From assembly GCA_944392295.1 (NCBI GenBank), contig CALXWE010000002.1:1-64000 (forward strand): 64,000 bases of DNA, read 5' to 3'. Under the pieces are notes generated by a model that ran no database searches, was not told where the DNA came from, and worked only from the letters and a program-made list of their open reading frames with translations. A program made the position numbers and the translations under genes. The DNA is from an uncultured Alphaproteobacteria bacterium. Its GTDB lineage: Bacteria > Pseudomonadota > Alphaproteobacteria > RF32 > CAG-239. The first letter of the stretch is position 1, and every line of letters starts with the position of its first letter. Below, one piece after another: positions 36,393 to 45,554 of this stretch.

Positions 36393-36501
36393 TGTCCTTT
36401 AACCATTTCTGAAGACACAGCAATAGACTTATATAAAAATCATGTCTGGGGTGATATGCAGTATGTGGAACAGGATAGACATAACGAAGGATAACTGTTC
36501 A

Positions 36502-36956
36502 TCAGTTATCCTCATCTATACCGTATAAACTAAAAGATATGTTATCCGAGCCGTCTTTATTACCAAAAACTCTTTCCTCAACCAACCAATCGTACCCATA
36601 TCTTTTCATACATCTTTCATCGCATTCGGTTATGGTATATTGGTAGTAATCGGTCTGCATATTATCAGTCAATGGATTATAAAATGTACATTCCATCAGC
36701 ACATCTGTTTTGTTGTTTTTTATCGTTTTACATATTGACTTGTAATAATACTTATTATCATCAGGATCTTGCTTAAACTGTGAAATTGGCGTTAGTGTGG
36801 TATCCCAAGCAATTTTGGAAATAGCATACAGATGTTTATAAAACAGAGGGTTTACAAACTTTTCTTCCCTTTCGTAGTTGATAAAAAATAAGCCCCGGCA
36901 GCTGCTAATCCAGCTATTGCAACTGCCCCAAACCCTATCCATAAACTTTTTTTCAT
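36502..36956 (-). pseudogene. Frameshifted gene for a membrane-anchored or secreted protein, unknown function
   Basis: Read from ATG at 36956, the minus strand gives a clear N-terminal hydrophobic segment (MKKSLWIGFGAVAIAGLA, then AAGAYFLSTTKGKK) and stops at 36852-36854. The -1 frame then continues from about 36865 with KFVNPLFYKHLYAISKIAWD and about 110 further residues, with Cys pairs (ECTFY, ECDERCMKRYG), to 36502. The longer uninterrupted frame from 37020 lacks a signal and reads as noise before the junction. A single-base deletion in GAAGAAAAG would explain this; I see no canonical slippery heptamer. It could be a recent pseudogene, a sequencing error in the A-run, or phase variation. 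Family not recognised. Confidence 0.65.
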
Positions 36957-37120
36957 AACCTATTATCCTTATGCTTAAAACCGATGAAGTAAGTTTAGAT
37001 TTAATCCATAATATAAGCAATAAGCTTTATTCTTAAAACCAACAATATTTTAAATTAATCAATTACTTTGTAGAAGATAGTGGAAATGTTTTTGTAAAAA
37101 CAGCAATGAAAGATGAAAAT

Positions 37121-37230
37121 ATAAATAAAAAAATCAGGAAGTCGGATGGACACCCAGTCCCATCATCGGGTACTCGCGATTTCAACGAAACCGGCCCCGC
37201 GGTTGAGCTTTCCGCTGCTCGACTTCCTGA
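37121..37230 (-). ncRNA. Candidate structured RNA, copy 2
   Basis: An 11-bp perfect closing stem, TCAGGAAGTCG (37134-37144) with CGACTTCCTGA (37220-37230), encloses 75 nt; the minus-strand 3' end runs into seven U (37127-37133). Internal helices on that strand include GAGC/GCUC, AACCG/CGGUU, UUUC/GAAA and GAUGG/CCAUC. It shares the GGATGGAC-N7-CCCATCAT and TGCTC core with copy 1, in the same position and orientation. It is far more GC-rich than its surroundings. A weak plus-strand reading frame crosses it but looks spurious. Confidence 0.6.
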
Positions 37231-37379
37231 TACCTTCTATATAACACCTAAAAACCTTGAAGTCAACCGACAATATAACTGCCCAAAACTTTAAGATGCT
37301 GCTTAACGACTTATCCGCCAAGCTCTTTTTATAATCTTTTTTGTTGCCTTATTGTTAAACCTTTATTATATTCCACCTT

Positions 37380-40300
37380 ATGGCAGATACTATTGAACAT
37401 TGGCAAAATAAAACTCTTTCTTCCGTTGTTGCCGGATATGACGCATTTTTGTTGATAAATGCCCTCCCTTCGGCTAAACACGATATTCTTTATATTGTCA
37501 GCAATGGCTTGGAATTGCAGCAAACTGCCGACTTTTTACATTATCTTAATCCCGATGTTAAAATCTTGACCTTTCCGGCGTGGGATACCGTTCCTTATGA
37601 CAGGGTTTCGCCAAATGTTAATATTCTTTCCAAGCGATTGGAAACACTTTCCGAATTGGTGCAAAATCCAAACCCACAACAAAAAAGAATCATTATTACC
37701 AGTATCGGCGCCGCTATTCAGAAATTGCCGCCGCAAAAAATTTTCTTAAATGCCCGCAAGGTATTTAAAGTCGGCGATAAACTTGATTTTAATAATTTTA
37801 TGCACTATGCCGCCGTCAACGGTTATACCAAAGTAGAGCAAGTTATGGAACCCGGCGAATATGCCTTAAGAGGCGATATTATTGATATTTTCCCAACAGG
37901 GGCCGAACAACCGCTCCGTATTGACTTGTTTGATGACGAAATTGAAAAAATCCGCACTTTCGATCCGCTCTCACAACGAACCATCGGTACTTTGCAAGAA
38001 TATGCTTTCGGTGCGGCAAGCGAAGTGGTTTTGGATAATAATACCATTAAAAATTTCCGTTCATCATACCGCGAGGCCTTTGGTACCGACGCCCTTAAAG
38101 ATGAAATTTATGAGTCTATCTCTAATGCCAAAAAATATATCGGCATGGAAAACTGGCTGCCCTTCTTTTATGAAGAGGCCCTCCCTTCGCTTTTTGATTA
38201 CCTACCCTCCGCTTTTGTAATTTTAGGCAAAAACTATGATGATGCCCTGCAAGCCAAGGAAGAATCCATTATTGATTATTATACCGCTCGTTTGGAGGCT
38301 CTTGATATTAAACAAGCCGCTGATGAAATGATTTATCGTCCGCTTAAACCCGAACTTTTGTATATCAATACCGAGCAATTTAATAAAATTATTTCCCAGC
38401 GCAAAGCTATTAAATTTACATCTTTAAGCCTTCCTGACAGTGATGATGTTATCAATCAAAAAGTTGTTCCGGCTCGTGATTTTGCTCATGTCAAAAACGT
38501 AAATGCCGCCGCCGTTTATCAAGACTTAAATGAATACCTAACCGAAAACGGCAAACTAAAAAGAATCATCTTTTGCAACTCCGAAGGCTCCCGTGAACGC
38601 TTATATTCTTTAATGAGCGATTACGGTATTAAAAATTTAATTTTAGCAGACTCATTTAAAGACGTTTTGAAACAAACTTCTAACAAAAAAATTGTCTTGG
38701 CGGTTGCCGAACTTGACCACGGTTTTAAAAATAACGAATTTTGCATCATAGCCGAAGCTGATATTTTAGGTGAACGTAAAAATCGTAAAGCTAAAAAGAA
38801 AGTTACCGCTGAAAATTTCATTGCCGATGTTTCGTCTTTATCGGTCGGGGAATTGGTAGTACATATTGAGCACGGTATCGGTCGTTTTATGGGGCTTGAA
38901 AATATTACCGCCGGAGGAGCCCCTCACGACTGTTTGAAAATTATTTATGCTCATGATGATAAACTTTTTGTGCCGGTTGAAAATATTGATGTTATTTCTC
39001 GTTACGGCTCCGATGACGAAAATGTGGTTTTAGACACTCTCGGAGGTCTGGCTTGGCAAGCTAAGAAAGCCCGTGTTAAAGAAAAGATTAAAGACATTGC
39101 CGAAAAACTTATTAAGATTGCCGCCGAAAGACAACTCAAAACTGCCGACTGTTTTGCTCCACCCTCAGGTCTTTATGATGATTTTTGTGCCCGTTTCCCA
39201 TATAACGAAACCGATGACCAGCTTAAAGCCATATCCGATGTGTTAAAAGACTTAAATGCCGGTATCCCCATGGATAGATTGGTTTGCGGCGATGTGGGGT
39301 TTGGCAAAACCGAAGTGGCATTGCGGGCGGCTTTTTGCGTAGCCGCCGACGGGGCTCAGGTAGCCTTAATCGTGCCGACAACTTTACTTGCTCGTCAACA
39401 CTACTTAAACTTTAAACAACGTTTGGAAGGCTTCCCGATAAAGGTCAGAATGCTCTCACGTTTGATCTCACAAAAAGAAAGTAAAGAAACTTTAGAAGGC
39501 TTAAAAAACGGCAGTATCGAAATTGTTATAGGTACGCATGCCCTCTTATCGCAAAATGTTAAATTCTGTAATTTGGGTCTGCTCATTATTGATGAGGAAC
39601 AACACTTCGGCGTAGCTCACAAAGAAAAACTTAAAGCCTTAAAATCTGATGTTCATGTCTTGACTTTAAGTGCCACGCCTATACCCAGAACTTTGCAACT
39701 TTCCCTAACCGGGGTTAAGCAACTAAGCATTATTGCCACTCCGCCGATTGACCGTTTGGCAGCTCGCAGTTTTGTTATGCCTTATGATCAGGTGATGATT
39801 AAAGAGGCAATATACCGCGAAAAATTCCGCGGCGGACAGGTCTTTTTTGTTTGTCCAAGAGTTTCGGATATTGCCCTTTTGCATCAAGAACTGACCGAGC
39901 TTGTGCCCGACATTAAAATTGCCGTAGCACACGGACAAATGCCGGTAAAAGAACTTGAAGACGTGATGAATGATTTTGCCGCGCAAAAATACGACTTGCT
40001 GCTCTCTACTACCATTATAGAATCGGGTATTGATATGCCGACCGTTAACACCATGATTATTTATCGTGCCGATATGTTCGGTTTGGCTCAACTCTACCAG
40101 TTACGCGGTAGAATCGGTCGCTCTAAAATAAGAGGTTATTGTTACTTTACTATTCCGGGTAAGAAAAAGCTAAAACCGATTGCCGAAAAAAGATTAAGCA
40201 TTTTATCGGCTCTGGATACCCTAGGCGCCGGATTTTCACTTGCCAGCCACGACCTTGATATCAGAGGTTCGGGAAATGTTTTAGGTACCGAACAATCCGG

Positions 40301-40862
40301 ACACATTAAAGATGTGGGTATTGCTTTATATCACCATATGCTGGAAGAGGAAATCATCCGCCAAAAATCCTTAATAAATACGGAAACCAAAGAAGCTATG
40401 GCAAGCTTTGCTGTTGAAGATTGGGCCCCGCAAATTACAACAGGTATTCCGATTATGATACCCGAAAGTTATGTACCTGATTTGGGCGTAAGGTTGGGTT
40501 TATACAAACGAATCGGCTCTCTAAAAACCATGGAAGAAATTTTGGATATAAAAGAAGAACTGATTGATAGGTTCGGCAATATTCCGTCCGAGGTTGAAAA
40601 TCTGCTTACCACCATTGAAATTAAACAACTGTGCCGACAAGCTAATATCGCTAAAATTGATGCCGGAGCCAAAGGTATTTTAATCGCTTTTCATAATGAT
40701 ACATTCAAAGCTGTTGATAAACTTTTGGATTTAGTAAATAAATCGTTCGGGGTTGTTAAAATACGCCCCGACCAAAAATTGTTTATTGAAGGTAATTTAA
40801 GCGATTATGCTAAACGTATCAGCATTATTAAAAAATATGTGAAACTTTTGAGCGAAATGTAA
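37380..40862 (+). CDS. mfd: Transcription-repair coupling factor
   Basis: 1160 residues, full length. The UvrB-like N-terminal region (FPAWDTVPYDRVSPN, GEYALRGDIIDIFP) is followed by the RNA polymerase interaction domain (SVGELVVHIEHGIGRFMGLE) and the RecG-like translocase: Walker A VCGDVGFGKTEVALRAAF, box DEEQHFGVAHKE, SATPIPRTLQLS and YQLRGRIGRS. The TRCF C-terminal domain contains the late block ELIDRFGNIPSEVENLL. It removes stalled RNA polymerase and recruits UvrA. No promoter stands out in the ~150 bp upstream. Confidence 0.96.
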   Translation: MADTIEHWQNKTLSSVVAGYDAFLLINALPSAKHDILYIVSNGLELQQTADFLHYLNPDVKILTFPAWDTVPYDRVSPNVNILSKRLETLSELVQNPNPQQKRIIITSIGAAIQKLPPQKIFLNARKVFKVGDKLDFNNFMHYAAVNGYTKVEQVMEPGEYALRGDIIDIFPTGAEQPLRIDLFDDEIEKIRTFDPLSQRTIGTLQEYAFGAASEVVLDNNTIKNFRSSYREAFGTDALKDEIYESISNAKKYIGMENWLPFFYEEALPSLFDYLPSAFVILGKNYDDALQAKEESIIDYYTARLEALDIKQAADEMIYRPLKPELLYINTEQFNKIISQRKAIKFTSLSLPDSDDVINQKVVPARDFAHVKNVNAAAVYQDLNEYLTENGKLKRIIFCNSEGSRERLYSLMSDYGIKNLILADSFKDVLKQTSNKKIVLAVAELDHGFKNNEFCIIAEADILGERKNRKAKKKVTAENFIADVSSLSVGELVVHIEHGIGRFMGLENITAGGAPHDCLKIIYAHDDKLFVPVENIDVISRYGSDDENVVLDTLGGLAWQAKKARVKEKIKDIAEKLIKIAAERQLKTADCFAPPSGLYDDFCARFPYNETDDQLKAISDVLKDLNAGIPMDRLVCGDVGFGKTEVALRAAFCVAADGAQVALIVPTTLLARQHYLNFKQRLEGFPIKVRMLSRLISQKESKETLEGLKNGSIEIVIGTHALLSQNVKFCNLGLLIIDEEQHFGVAHKEKLKALKSDVHVLTLSATPIPRTLQLSLTGVKQLSIIATPPIDRLAARSFVMPYDQVMIKEAIYREKFRGGQVFFVCPRVSDIALLHQELTELVPDIKIAVAHGQMPVKELEDVMNDFAAQKYDLLLSTTIIESGIDMPTVNTMIIYRADMFGLAQLYQLRGRIGRSKIRGYCYFTIPGKKKLKPIAEKRLSILSALDTLGAGFSLASHDLDIRGSGNVLGTEQSGHIKDVGIALYHHMLEEEIIRQKSLINTETKEAMASFAVEDWAPQITTGIPIMIPESYVPDLGVRLGLYKRIGSLKTMEEILDIKEELIDRFGNIPSEVENLLTTIEIKQLCRQANIAKIDAGAKGILIAFHNDTFKAVDKLLDLVNKSFGVVKIRPDQKLFIEGNLSDYAKRISIIKKYVKLLSEM

Positions 40863-40865
40863 ATC

Positions 40866-42221
40866 TTAATAGCCTTCTTTTCCTTTTTGTAGGACAACCT
40901 CTCTCATTATATCTTTGGCTGTTTCTTTTTTGCTCATTTCCAAAGTTTGTGCATTCTGTTGATTTAAACTATCCGATATTTCTCCAATCTTCTCCATATC
41001 ATGTCTTTGAGTAAAATAGACATCCAAAGATTGGGTATCTGCTTTTCCTGTTTGGGGAATTGAAGATGAATATTCCGCCATATCTTGCGCACCTGTCAAA
41101 TTTTCTAAATTTTCATTAATCCCTTGACGTAGTTTGCTTAAATATCTTGCTGCGGCTTTTTCTGAAAGCTGCTTATCTTTCCTTTCTCCGTTGCCTTTAA
41201 TGGTACTTTTACTACCTTCTATAACGCTGCCGTCACTTTCAACTTTAATACGCTGTTGTTTTCTCTTGCCATATTTTATTTTGGTATAAATTTCTTTGGC
41301 TCCTGATGCTAAACGACCCATAAGGCTTTTCTTGGCTTCTCCTTTACTGTCATATTTTTCATATTTTACCACCGTCCTGTCTGGGATTGCATATGCGTAT
41401 GCACCTTCTTTTAATTTGGCCTCCGAATCATTCTCAGCTGATAAATCGCCGCCCCTTTTGGCTGTTATCCGATCATCTCTAACTTTGGAAAGCGTGGTAC
41501 TTGAAAAATGAGAAGACTGGCTAGTTTTCCGCCCTTTACGATCATATTCAGCTTGACGTTTCTGCTCAGTTTCACTTCGTGAGCCTTCCGTATACCCTTG
41601 ATAGATATCAAATGCTCCGAGTTCACGTTCCTCAACTACGCGTACGCTCTTTTCTTCAGATCTTATACGACCTTTTCTATCTTGTTCAGTAGTATATTGC
41701 TTCTCTGTATTTTGTGTTTCATTTCCATGAGGGCTCAGTTTTTCTGTAGAGATATCAACCGAAATCGTAGTACTGCTTTCTTGTCCGTTACGGTAGTATT
41801 CTGAATTGGTGTCGGTAACTTGAGTTATTATTGACGCATTACCATTATGTTGGAAGTCTTTATCAAAAACGTTCTTAACAACTTCTATTGTTTCGTTGTC
41901 TTTTATTCTACCATTACCATAACTGCTGGTAAACGTTATCGTTGCCGAGGCATCCTCATTATCTGAATTTTCTTGATTACCATCTTGTTGCTTTTCGGCT
42001 TCTTGAACATAATCTAGGGAATCGGATTCTTGAACAGGAGCCTTAATCTCACTGACATGCTCCGTTTTAGCCATCCTTATGTCATTATCTGCATCGTTAA
42101 CGCTTTGATCCGTTGCACTGGCTGTGGCAACACTCGCAACCGTAGCTAACCCTACTGCCTTACTCTTTACTGAGCTCGTAAAACCTTTGGGAGTACCTCT
42201 TAAACTATCAATATCACTCAT
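40866..42221 (-). CDS. Hydrophilic Glu/Ser/Lys-rich protein, unknown function
   Basis: 451 residues, highly charged, with few hydrophobic stretches apart from a small-residue segment near the start (KAVGLATVASVATASATD). Weak internal repeats carry the motif Y/Q-DRKGR (EQDRKGRIRSEEKSVRVV and EYDRKGRKTSQSSHFSS) and a related YDSKGEAKKS. The N-terminal arrangement resembles that of the next gene upstream (42369-44000). Possibly a secreted effector or surface protein; nothing proves it. It converges on mfd with three bases between the stops. A J-domain gene fragment lies just upstream, suggesting this gene was duplicated or moved together with that locus. Confidence 0.6.
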   Translation of the reverse strand: MSDIDSLRGTPKGFTSSVKSKAVGLATVASVATASATDQSVNDADNDIRMAKTEHVSEIKAPVQESDSLDYVQEAEKQQDGNQENSDNEDASATITFTSSYGNGRIKDNETIEVVKNVFDKDFQHNGNASIITQVTDTNSEYYRNGQESSTTISVDISTEKLSPHGNETQNTEKQYTTEQDRKGRIRSEEKSVRVVEERELGAFDIYQGYTEGSRSETEQKRQAEYDRKGRKTSQSSHFSSTTLSKVRDDRITAKRGGDLSAENDSEAKLKEGAYAYAIPDRTVVKYEKYDSKGEAKKSLMGRLASGAKEIYTKIKYGKRKQQRIKVESDGSVIEGSKSTIKGNGERKDKQLSEKAAARYLSKLRQGINENLENLTGAQDMAEYSSSIPQTGKADTQSLDVYFTQRHDMEKIGEISDSLNQQNAQTLEMSKKETAKDIMREVVLQKGKEGY

Positions 42222-42279
42222 TAACTTATTCCCTATCAGTTATTACTATCAGTATACATTAAAATTTAGTCCATTTCAA

Positions 42280-42357
42280 TTACTTATAAGTTGCAGTAAT
42301 CTTTTTAAATTTTTCTTTGCATCCTTTGTTGTCGGAATTTATATCAGCTTTTGAGTA
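42280..42357 (-). pseudogene. Fragment of a J-domain gene (3' end)
   Basis: The minus strand reads KADINSDNKGCKEKFKKITA, then TYK and a stop; it aligns with [20 protein letters not shown] of the intact J-domain gene at 44052-44597. The DNA is highly similar over about 70 bp. Only the last part of the J domain survives. It lies between the two unknown genes and marks an old duplication with deletion. Confidence 0.8.
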
Positions 42358-42368
42358 AAATATAAAAG

Positions 42369-44000
42369 TTAACGCCCATCGTTTTGCATATTTTGTTGTA
42401 CCTGTGCAATGTTAATGTTAGTATTTACTTGCTCAGACTGTATAGCTTTTCTGGCTTTTTTACCAATAATACGTCCTGACAACTTCCACAATTTTCTACC
42501 GATTTTTTTATCAAGCTTTGCCTTTTCATCAGAAGTACGCTCCCCGTCCTTATCAACTTTTTCGACCTGTTTGAAAAAGTTGGCAATTTTTTTGGTGGCT
42601 TGTTTTACGGTTTTGCTACCTTGCGTTACCATATCTAAAAATGCCGAGTTGTTTTTATCCTTACCGACTGCATCATTAATATCTTTTACCAAAGTGGCAT
42701 TTAATTTAATATCCTGATTGATGTACGTACTTACATCGCCTAAACCATATACATCTTTGAACATCTTATTGACAATCTCTTGATAATTTTTATCAGTAAC
42801 AGATGAGGCGTTTACCTTAGATGCTGCCGAATAACTATTCAAAGAATTTCCACTATCTGAAGTGTATATTTTCTCCCCATTGGCACCAATAGCACTATTG
42901 TAGGCTTGCTTACTATACGTACTGCCGTCTTTGTTATTTTGCTCTAACCATAACGACATAACCGTTTCTGCAATAAATTTTTTATCATCAGCTTTTTTAG
43001 GATCTTTTTGCAAAGCCTCTTTAAGGGTGCCGGCATTGATAGTAGCTAATTTATCAAAACCCTCTAAACTACCGTTTTGCTTAAACTGCTCCAGTGCTAA
43101 ACCTGCTGATGCCATGGTTGCTTTTATCTCAGTAAACATATTTATTTTTGCCATTTGTTCTGGCGATAAATTTACTGTATTGAATGCTCCCAACTTATCA
43201 TCGCTCATATGACTGCGTTCGTGGACTAATGTACTCTCCCGCTGGCTCTCATATAAAGCATTTACTTTATCTATCTCTTTTTTATAAGCTTCGTATTCTT
43301 CTTGAGAAATTTTTCCCTCTTTTAATCTATTTTGAATAACAGGGTCATTTTCAACATCAATATGTATCAAACCTATGGTATTATTTTCCGGACTATAATA
43401 AGCTTGCAACCCAGAACTTAATATATTCAAACCTTCTTGATTGCTGATTTCTACATCTTGCACAACCTCTTTAGTCGGTTCTGAAAATTTGTCTTTTTGT
43501 TTTTTATTATATTCTCGTTCCAATTTAGCTTGATTTAATTCTTGCTTAGAAATTTCTATATAAGAACTACCATCGCCATATAATGTATAGCTTTTAGCTT
43601 CAGGATCATAGGATAATTCTACGCCTATATTTTCTAAAGTTGTCTTTTTACCATTTTCTGCTATTTGCGCTGCCAATTCCTCAACAGCATCAATTTTAGC
43701 TTGCTGCTCAGATGATTTTTCAGGATCATCCAGCTGGTTTTCGGCATCCACTTTTTGATCCTCTAATTTCTCAGCTTCTTTTACAAAATCTGCCGTAGCT
43801 CCTTCTAAAACCTGTTCAGCTTTTTTATCAACCGTAACTTCTATCTTATCTTTTAATTCATTATCTTTTGTAACTTCATTAGCCTGCACAACCTGCATAT
43901 TTCCCAATGCACTTACAACCGTGGCTCCGGTCATTGCCGCTTTTTTGACTTTATCTCCAAGATTGTTGGCAGCTTCTTTTAATTTGTTGACTTCGCTCAT
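42369..44000 (-). CDS. Putative zinc metallopeptidase-like protein (HERSH motif), unknown role
   Basis: About 543 residues from ATG 44000, chosen because GGAG lies just upstream of it; an in-frame ATG at 44036 has no ribosome site. The N-terminus has a mild hydrophobic stretch (KKAAMTGATVVSALGNMQVV) and then Lys/Glu-rich coiled-coil-like sequence. Residues about 200-330 look folded: GLIHIDVENDP, STLVHERSHMSDD with an HExxH zinc motif at about 260-264, and FTEIKATMASAG with a possible third ligand Glu about 28-30 residues later. The C-terminus is basic (KIGRKLWKLSGRIIGKKARK). It may be a secreted protease or toxin; there is no cleavable signal, so export would need a dedicated route. No named family is recognised. 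Confidence 0.65.
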   Translation of the reverse strand: MSEVNKLKEAANNLGDKVKKAAMTGATVVSALGNMQVVQANEVTKDNELKDKIEVTVDKKAEQVLEGATADFVKEAEKLEDQKVDAENQLDDPEKSSEQQAKIDAVEELAAQIAENGKKTTLENIGVELSYDPEAKSYTLYGDGSSYIEISKQELNQAKLEREYNKKQKDKFSEPTKEVVQDVEISNQEGLNILSSGLQAYYSPENNTIGLIHIDVENDPVIQNRLKEGKISQEEYEAYKKEIDKVNALYESQRESTLVHERSHMSDDKLGAFNTVNLSPEQMAKINMFTEIKATMASAGLALEQFKQNGSLEGFDKLATINAGTLKEALQKDPKKADDKKFIAETVMSLWLEQNNKDGSTYSKQAYNSAIGANGEKIYTSDSGNSLNSYSAASKVNASSVTDKNYQEIVNKMFKDVYGLGDVSTYINQDIKLNATLVKDINDAVGKDKNNSAFLDMVTQGSKTVKQATKKIANFFKQVEKVDKDGERTSDEKAKLDKKIGRKLWKLSGRIIGKKARKAIQSEQVNTNINIAQVQQNMQNDGR

Positions 44001-44051
44001 AGTTTTTCTCCGTACGATATGGGGTAATTGTAGCATAATTTATTTATTTTT

Positions 44052-44597
44052 TCAATTACTTAGTTTGTCGCTTAATTCCTTATAAGCTGTAGCAATCTTT
44101 TTAAATTTTTCTTCACATTCTTTGTCGCCGGAATTTACGTCAGGGTGATACTTTTTCACCAATTTTTTATACTGTTTTTTTAGTGACTCCAAGGTTATGT
44201 CTTCCAATTCTATTTCTAAAATTGATGCATTGCTTCTATCTTGTGCGTTAAAATAAACATTGTTCTTCCATTTAGAATCGGCCATTGATGCATCTATACC
44301 CAATTCATCTATAAAATCGTAGCCGAATTGATATTTGATTTTGGACCTAAAACCTCCAAAATGCATACGGTTTTTTAATTTTTCTTCCTCGTTTTCATCT
44401 ATGCCCGCGTAGTAATTCCATTTGGCATTATATTCTTGCACATGTTTTAGGCAAAACCAATAGTACTCCTTAAGACTACGGTCTTTGGGAGCTCTGTATT
44501 CGCCTTTTTCGTTGCATCCGGGATAATCACATTTATGTTCTTTTCCCTCGTTTTGCGGCGCAAAATATTTTTTGGTTCTTACTTTTGTATAACGCAT
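44052..44597 (-). CDS. J-domain protein with N-terminal Cys/His region
   Basis: 181 residues. An N-terminal zinc-binding-like region ([37 protein letters not shown]) precedes a C-terminal J domain with [17 protein letters not shown], including the HPD motif that stimulates DnaK ATPase. This architecture is common in alphaproteobacteria as a stand-alone J protein whose client is unknown. It lies 51 bp upstream of the HERSH gene on the same strand, and a degenerate copy of its end lies at 42280, so the locus has been duplicated. It is divergent from mutM. Confidence 0.85.
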   Translation of the reverse strand: MRYTKVRTKKYFAPQNEGKEHKCDYPGCNEKGEYRAPKDRSLKEYYWFCLKHVQEYNAKWNYYAGIDENEEEKLKNRMHFGGFRSKIKYQFGYDFIDELGIDASMADSKWKNNVYFNAQDRSNASILEIELEDITLESLKKQYKKLVKKYHPDVNSGDKECEEKFKKIATAYKELSDKLSN

Positions 44598-44706
44598 AAC
44601 TGTTTTTTATAACCCTTATTAAGCTTTTAAGCAATAATAATTAAACATTGCGAAAAAAAAATCTGTCGTTATGATAGAAAAAAAGAATCGTAATAAGGAA
44701 AATAAA

Positions 44707-45546
44707 ATGCCCGAATTACCGGAAGTAGAAACTATAAAAAATGCCGTAAAAAAGGCCGTGAACGGGGCACAAATTATCCGTGCGGAAGTATTCTGCCGTC
44801 GTTTCAGAGTTGAAATTCCCGCTGATTTTGAAAATAAAGTACAAAATGCCGTTATTAAAAATTGCCGTCGCACAGCCAAATATTTACTTTTAGATCTTGA
44901 TAACGGAATTACCGTAATTTGGCATTTGGGAATGAGCGGTAAAATCAAAATATGTGAGAATCGTCCGAAATTTTTAGAAAAACACGATCATGTCGTTATA
45001 ACGACCGATAAGGGATGCTTAATATTTAATGATGCTCGCCGCTTTGGTATGCTCTCTTATTGCAAAACCGATGAACAAAATTTGCATCCGGTTTTAAAAG
45101 GAATCGCCCCTGACCCGTTTGATGAAAAAGTTGACGGCAATTACTTACACGAAAAATTTAAAAATAAAACTCTGGCGATAAAAGTGGCTTTACTTGATCA
45201 AAAAATTATTGCGGGAATCGGTAATATTTATGCTTCGGAAGCTTTATATAAAGCCGGCATTCTTCCTATGCGCGAAGCAAAAAGTTTGAGCTTAAAAGAA
45301 TGTGAAAAGTTAAATTCGGCAGTACGTGAGGTGCTAAACCAAGCCATAAAAGCCGGCGGCTCTACTTTAAGAGATTATCGCAAGCCTGACGGCTCAATGG
45401 GTTATTTTCAAAATTTACATTGCGTTTACAATAAAACCGGACAACCTTGTCCTAATTGCAAGTGCAACATACAAAAAACCGGAGGAATAAAAAAAATCGT
45501 ACTGGGCGGACGCTCAACTTTTTATTGTGAAACTTTACAAAAATGA
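44707..45546 (+). CDS. mutM: Formamidopyrimidine-DNA glycosylase with altered zinc finger
   Basis: 279 residues from ATG 44707, which puts the catalytic Pro2 and Glu3 in place (MPELPEVET); an upstream ATG at 44671 would bury them. LGMSGKIKICE, DARRFGML and GIGNIYASEALY are typical. It excises oxidised purines. The C-terminal zinc finger is unusual: CPNCKC begins a stretch about six residues longer than normal, and the terminal block is FYCETLQK where the fourth Cys is usually in FYC-x-x-CQ. An additional Cys in CKC may compensate. Neighbours rpsT and dnaA are its standard alphaproteobacterial context. Confidence 0.92.
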   Translation: MPELPEVETIKNAVKKAVNGAQIIRAEVFCRRFRVEIPADFENKVQNAVIKNCRRTAKYLLLDLDNGITVIWHLGMSGKIKICENRPKFLEKHDHVVITTDKGCLIFNDARRFGMLSYCKTDEQNLHPVLKGIAPDPFDEKVDGNYLHEKFKNKTLAIKVALLDQKIIAGIGNIYASEALYKAGILPMREAKSLSLKECEKLNSAVREVLNQAIKAGGSTLRDYRKPDGSMGYFQNLHCVYNKTGQPCPNCKCNIQKTGGIKKIVLGGRSTFYCETLQK

Positions 45547-45554
45547 GGTGTAAA

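Noticed and set aside
36321-36485. A 54-codon plus-strand frame without a start codon, ending HNEG
   Set aside because: It looks coding-like in its last 30 residues, but no start codon is present and the first part lies over the iterons; may be a gene remnant but cannot be supported.
36502-36956. Programmed -1 frameshifting as explanation of the broken gene
   Set aside because: The codons at the junction (GGG AAG AAA AGT) do not form a canonical X-XXY-YYZ heptamer, and no downstream pseudoknot is evident.
37106-37294. A 62-codon plus-strand frame
   Set aside because: It runs through structured RNA copy 2, whose paired arms explain its composition; no homologous-looking motif and no ribosome site.
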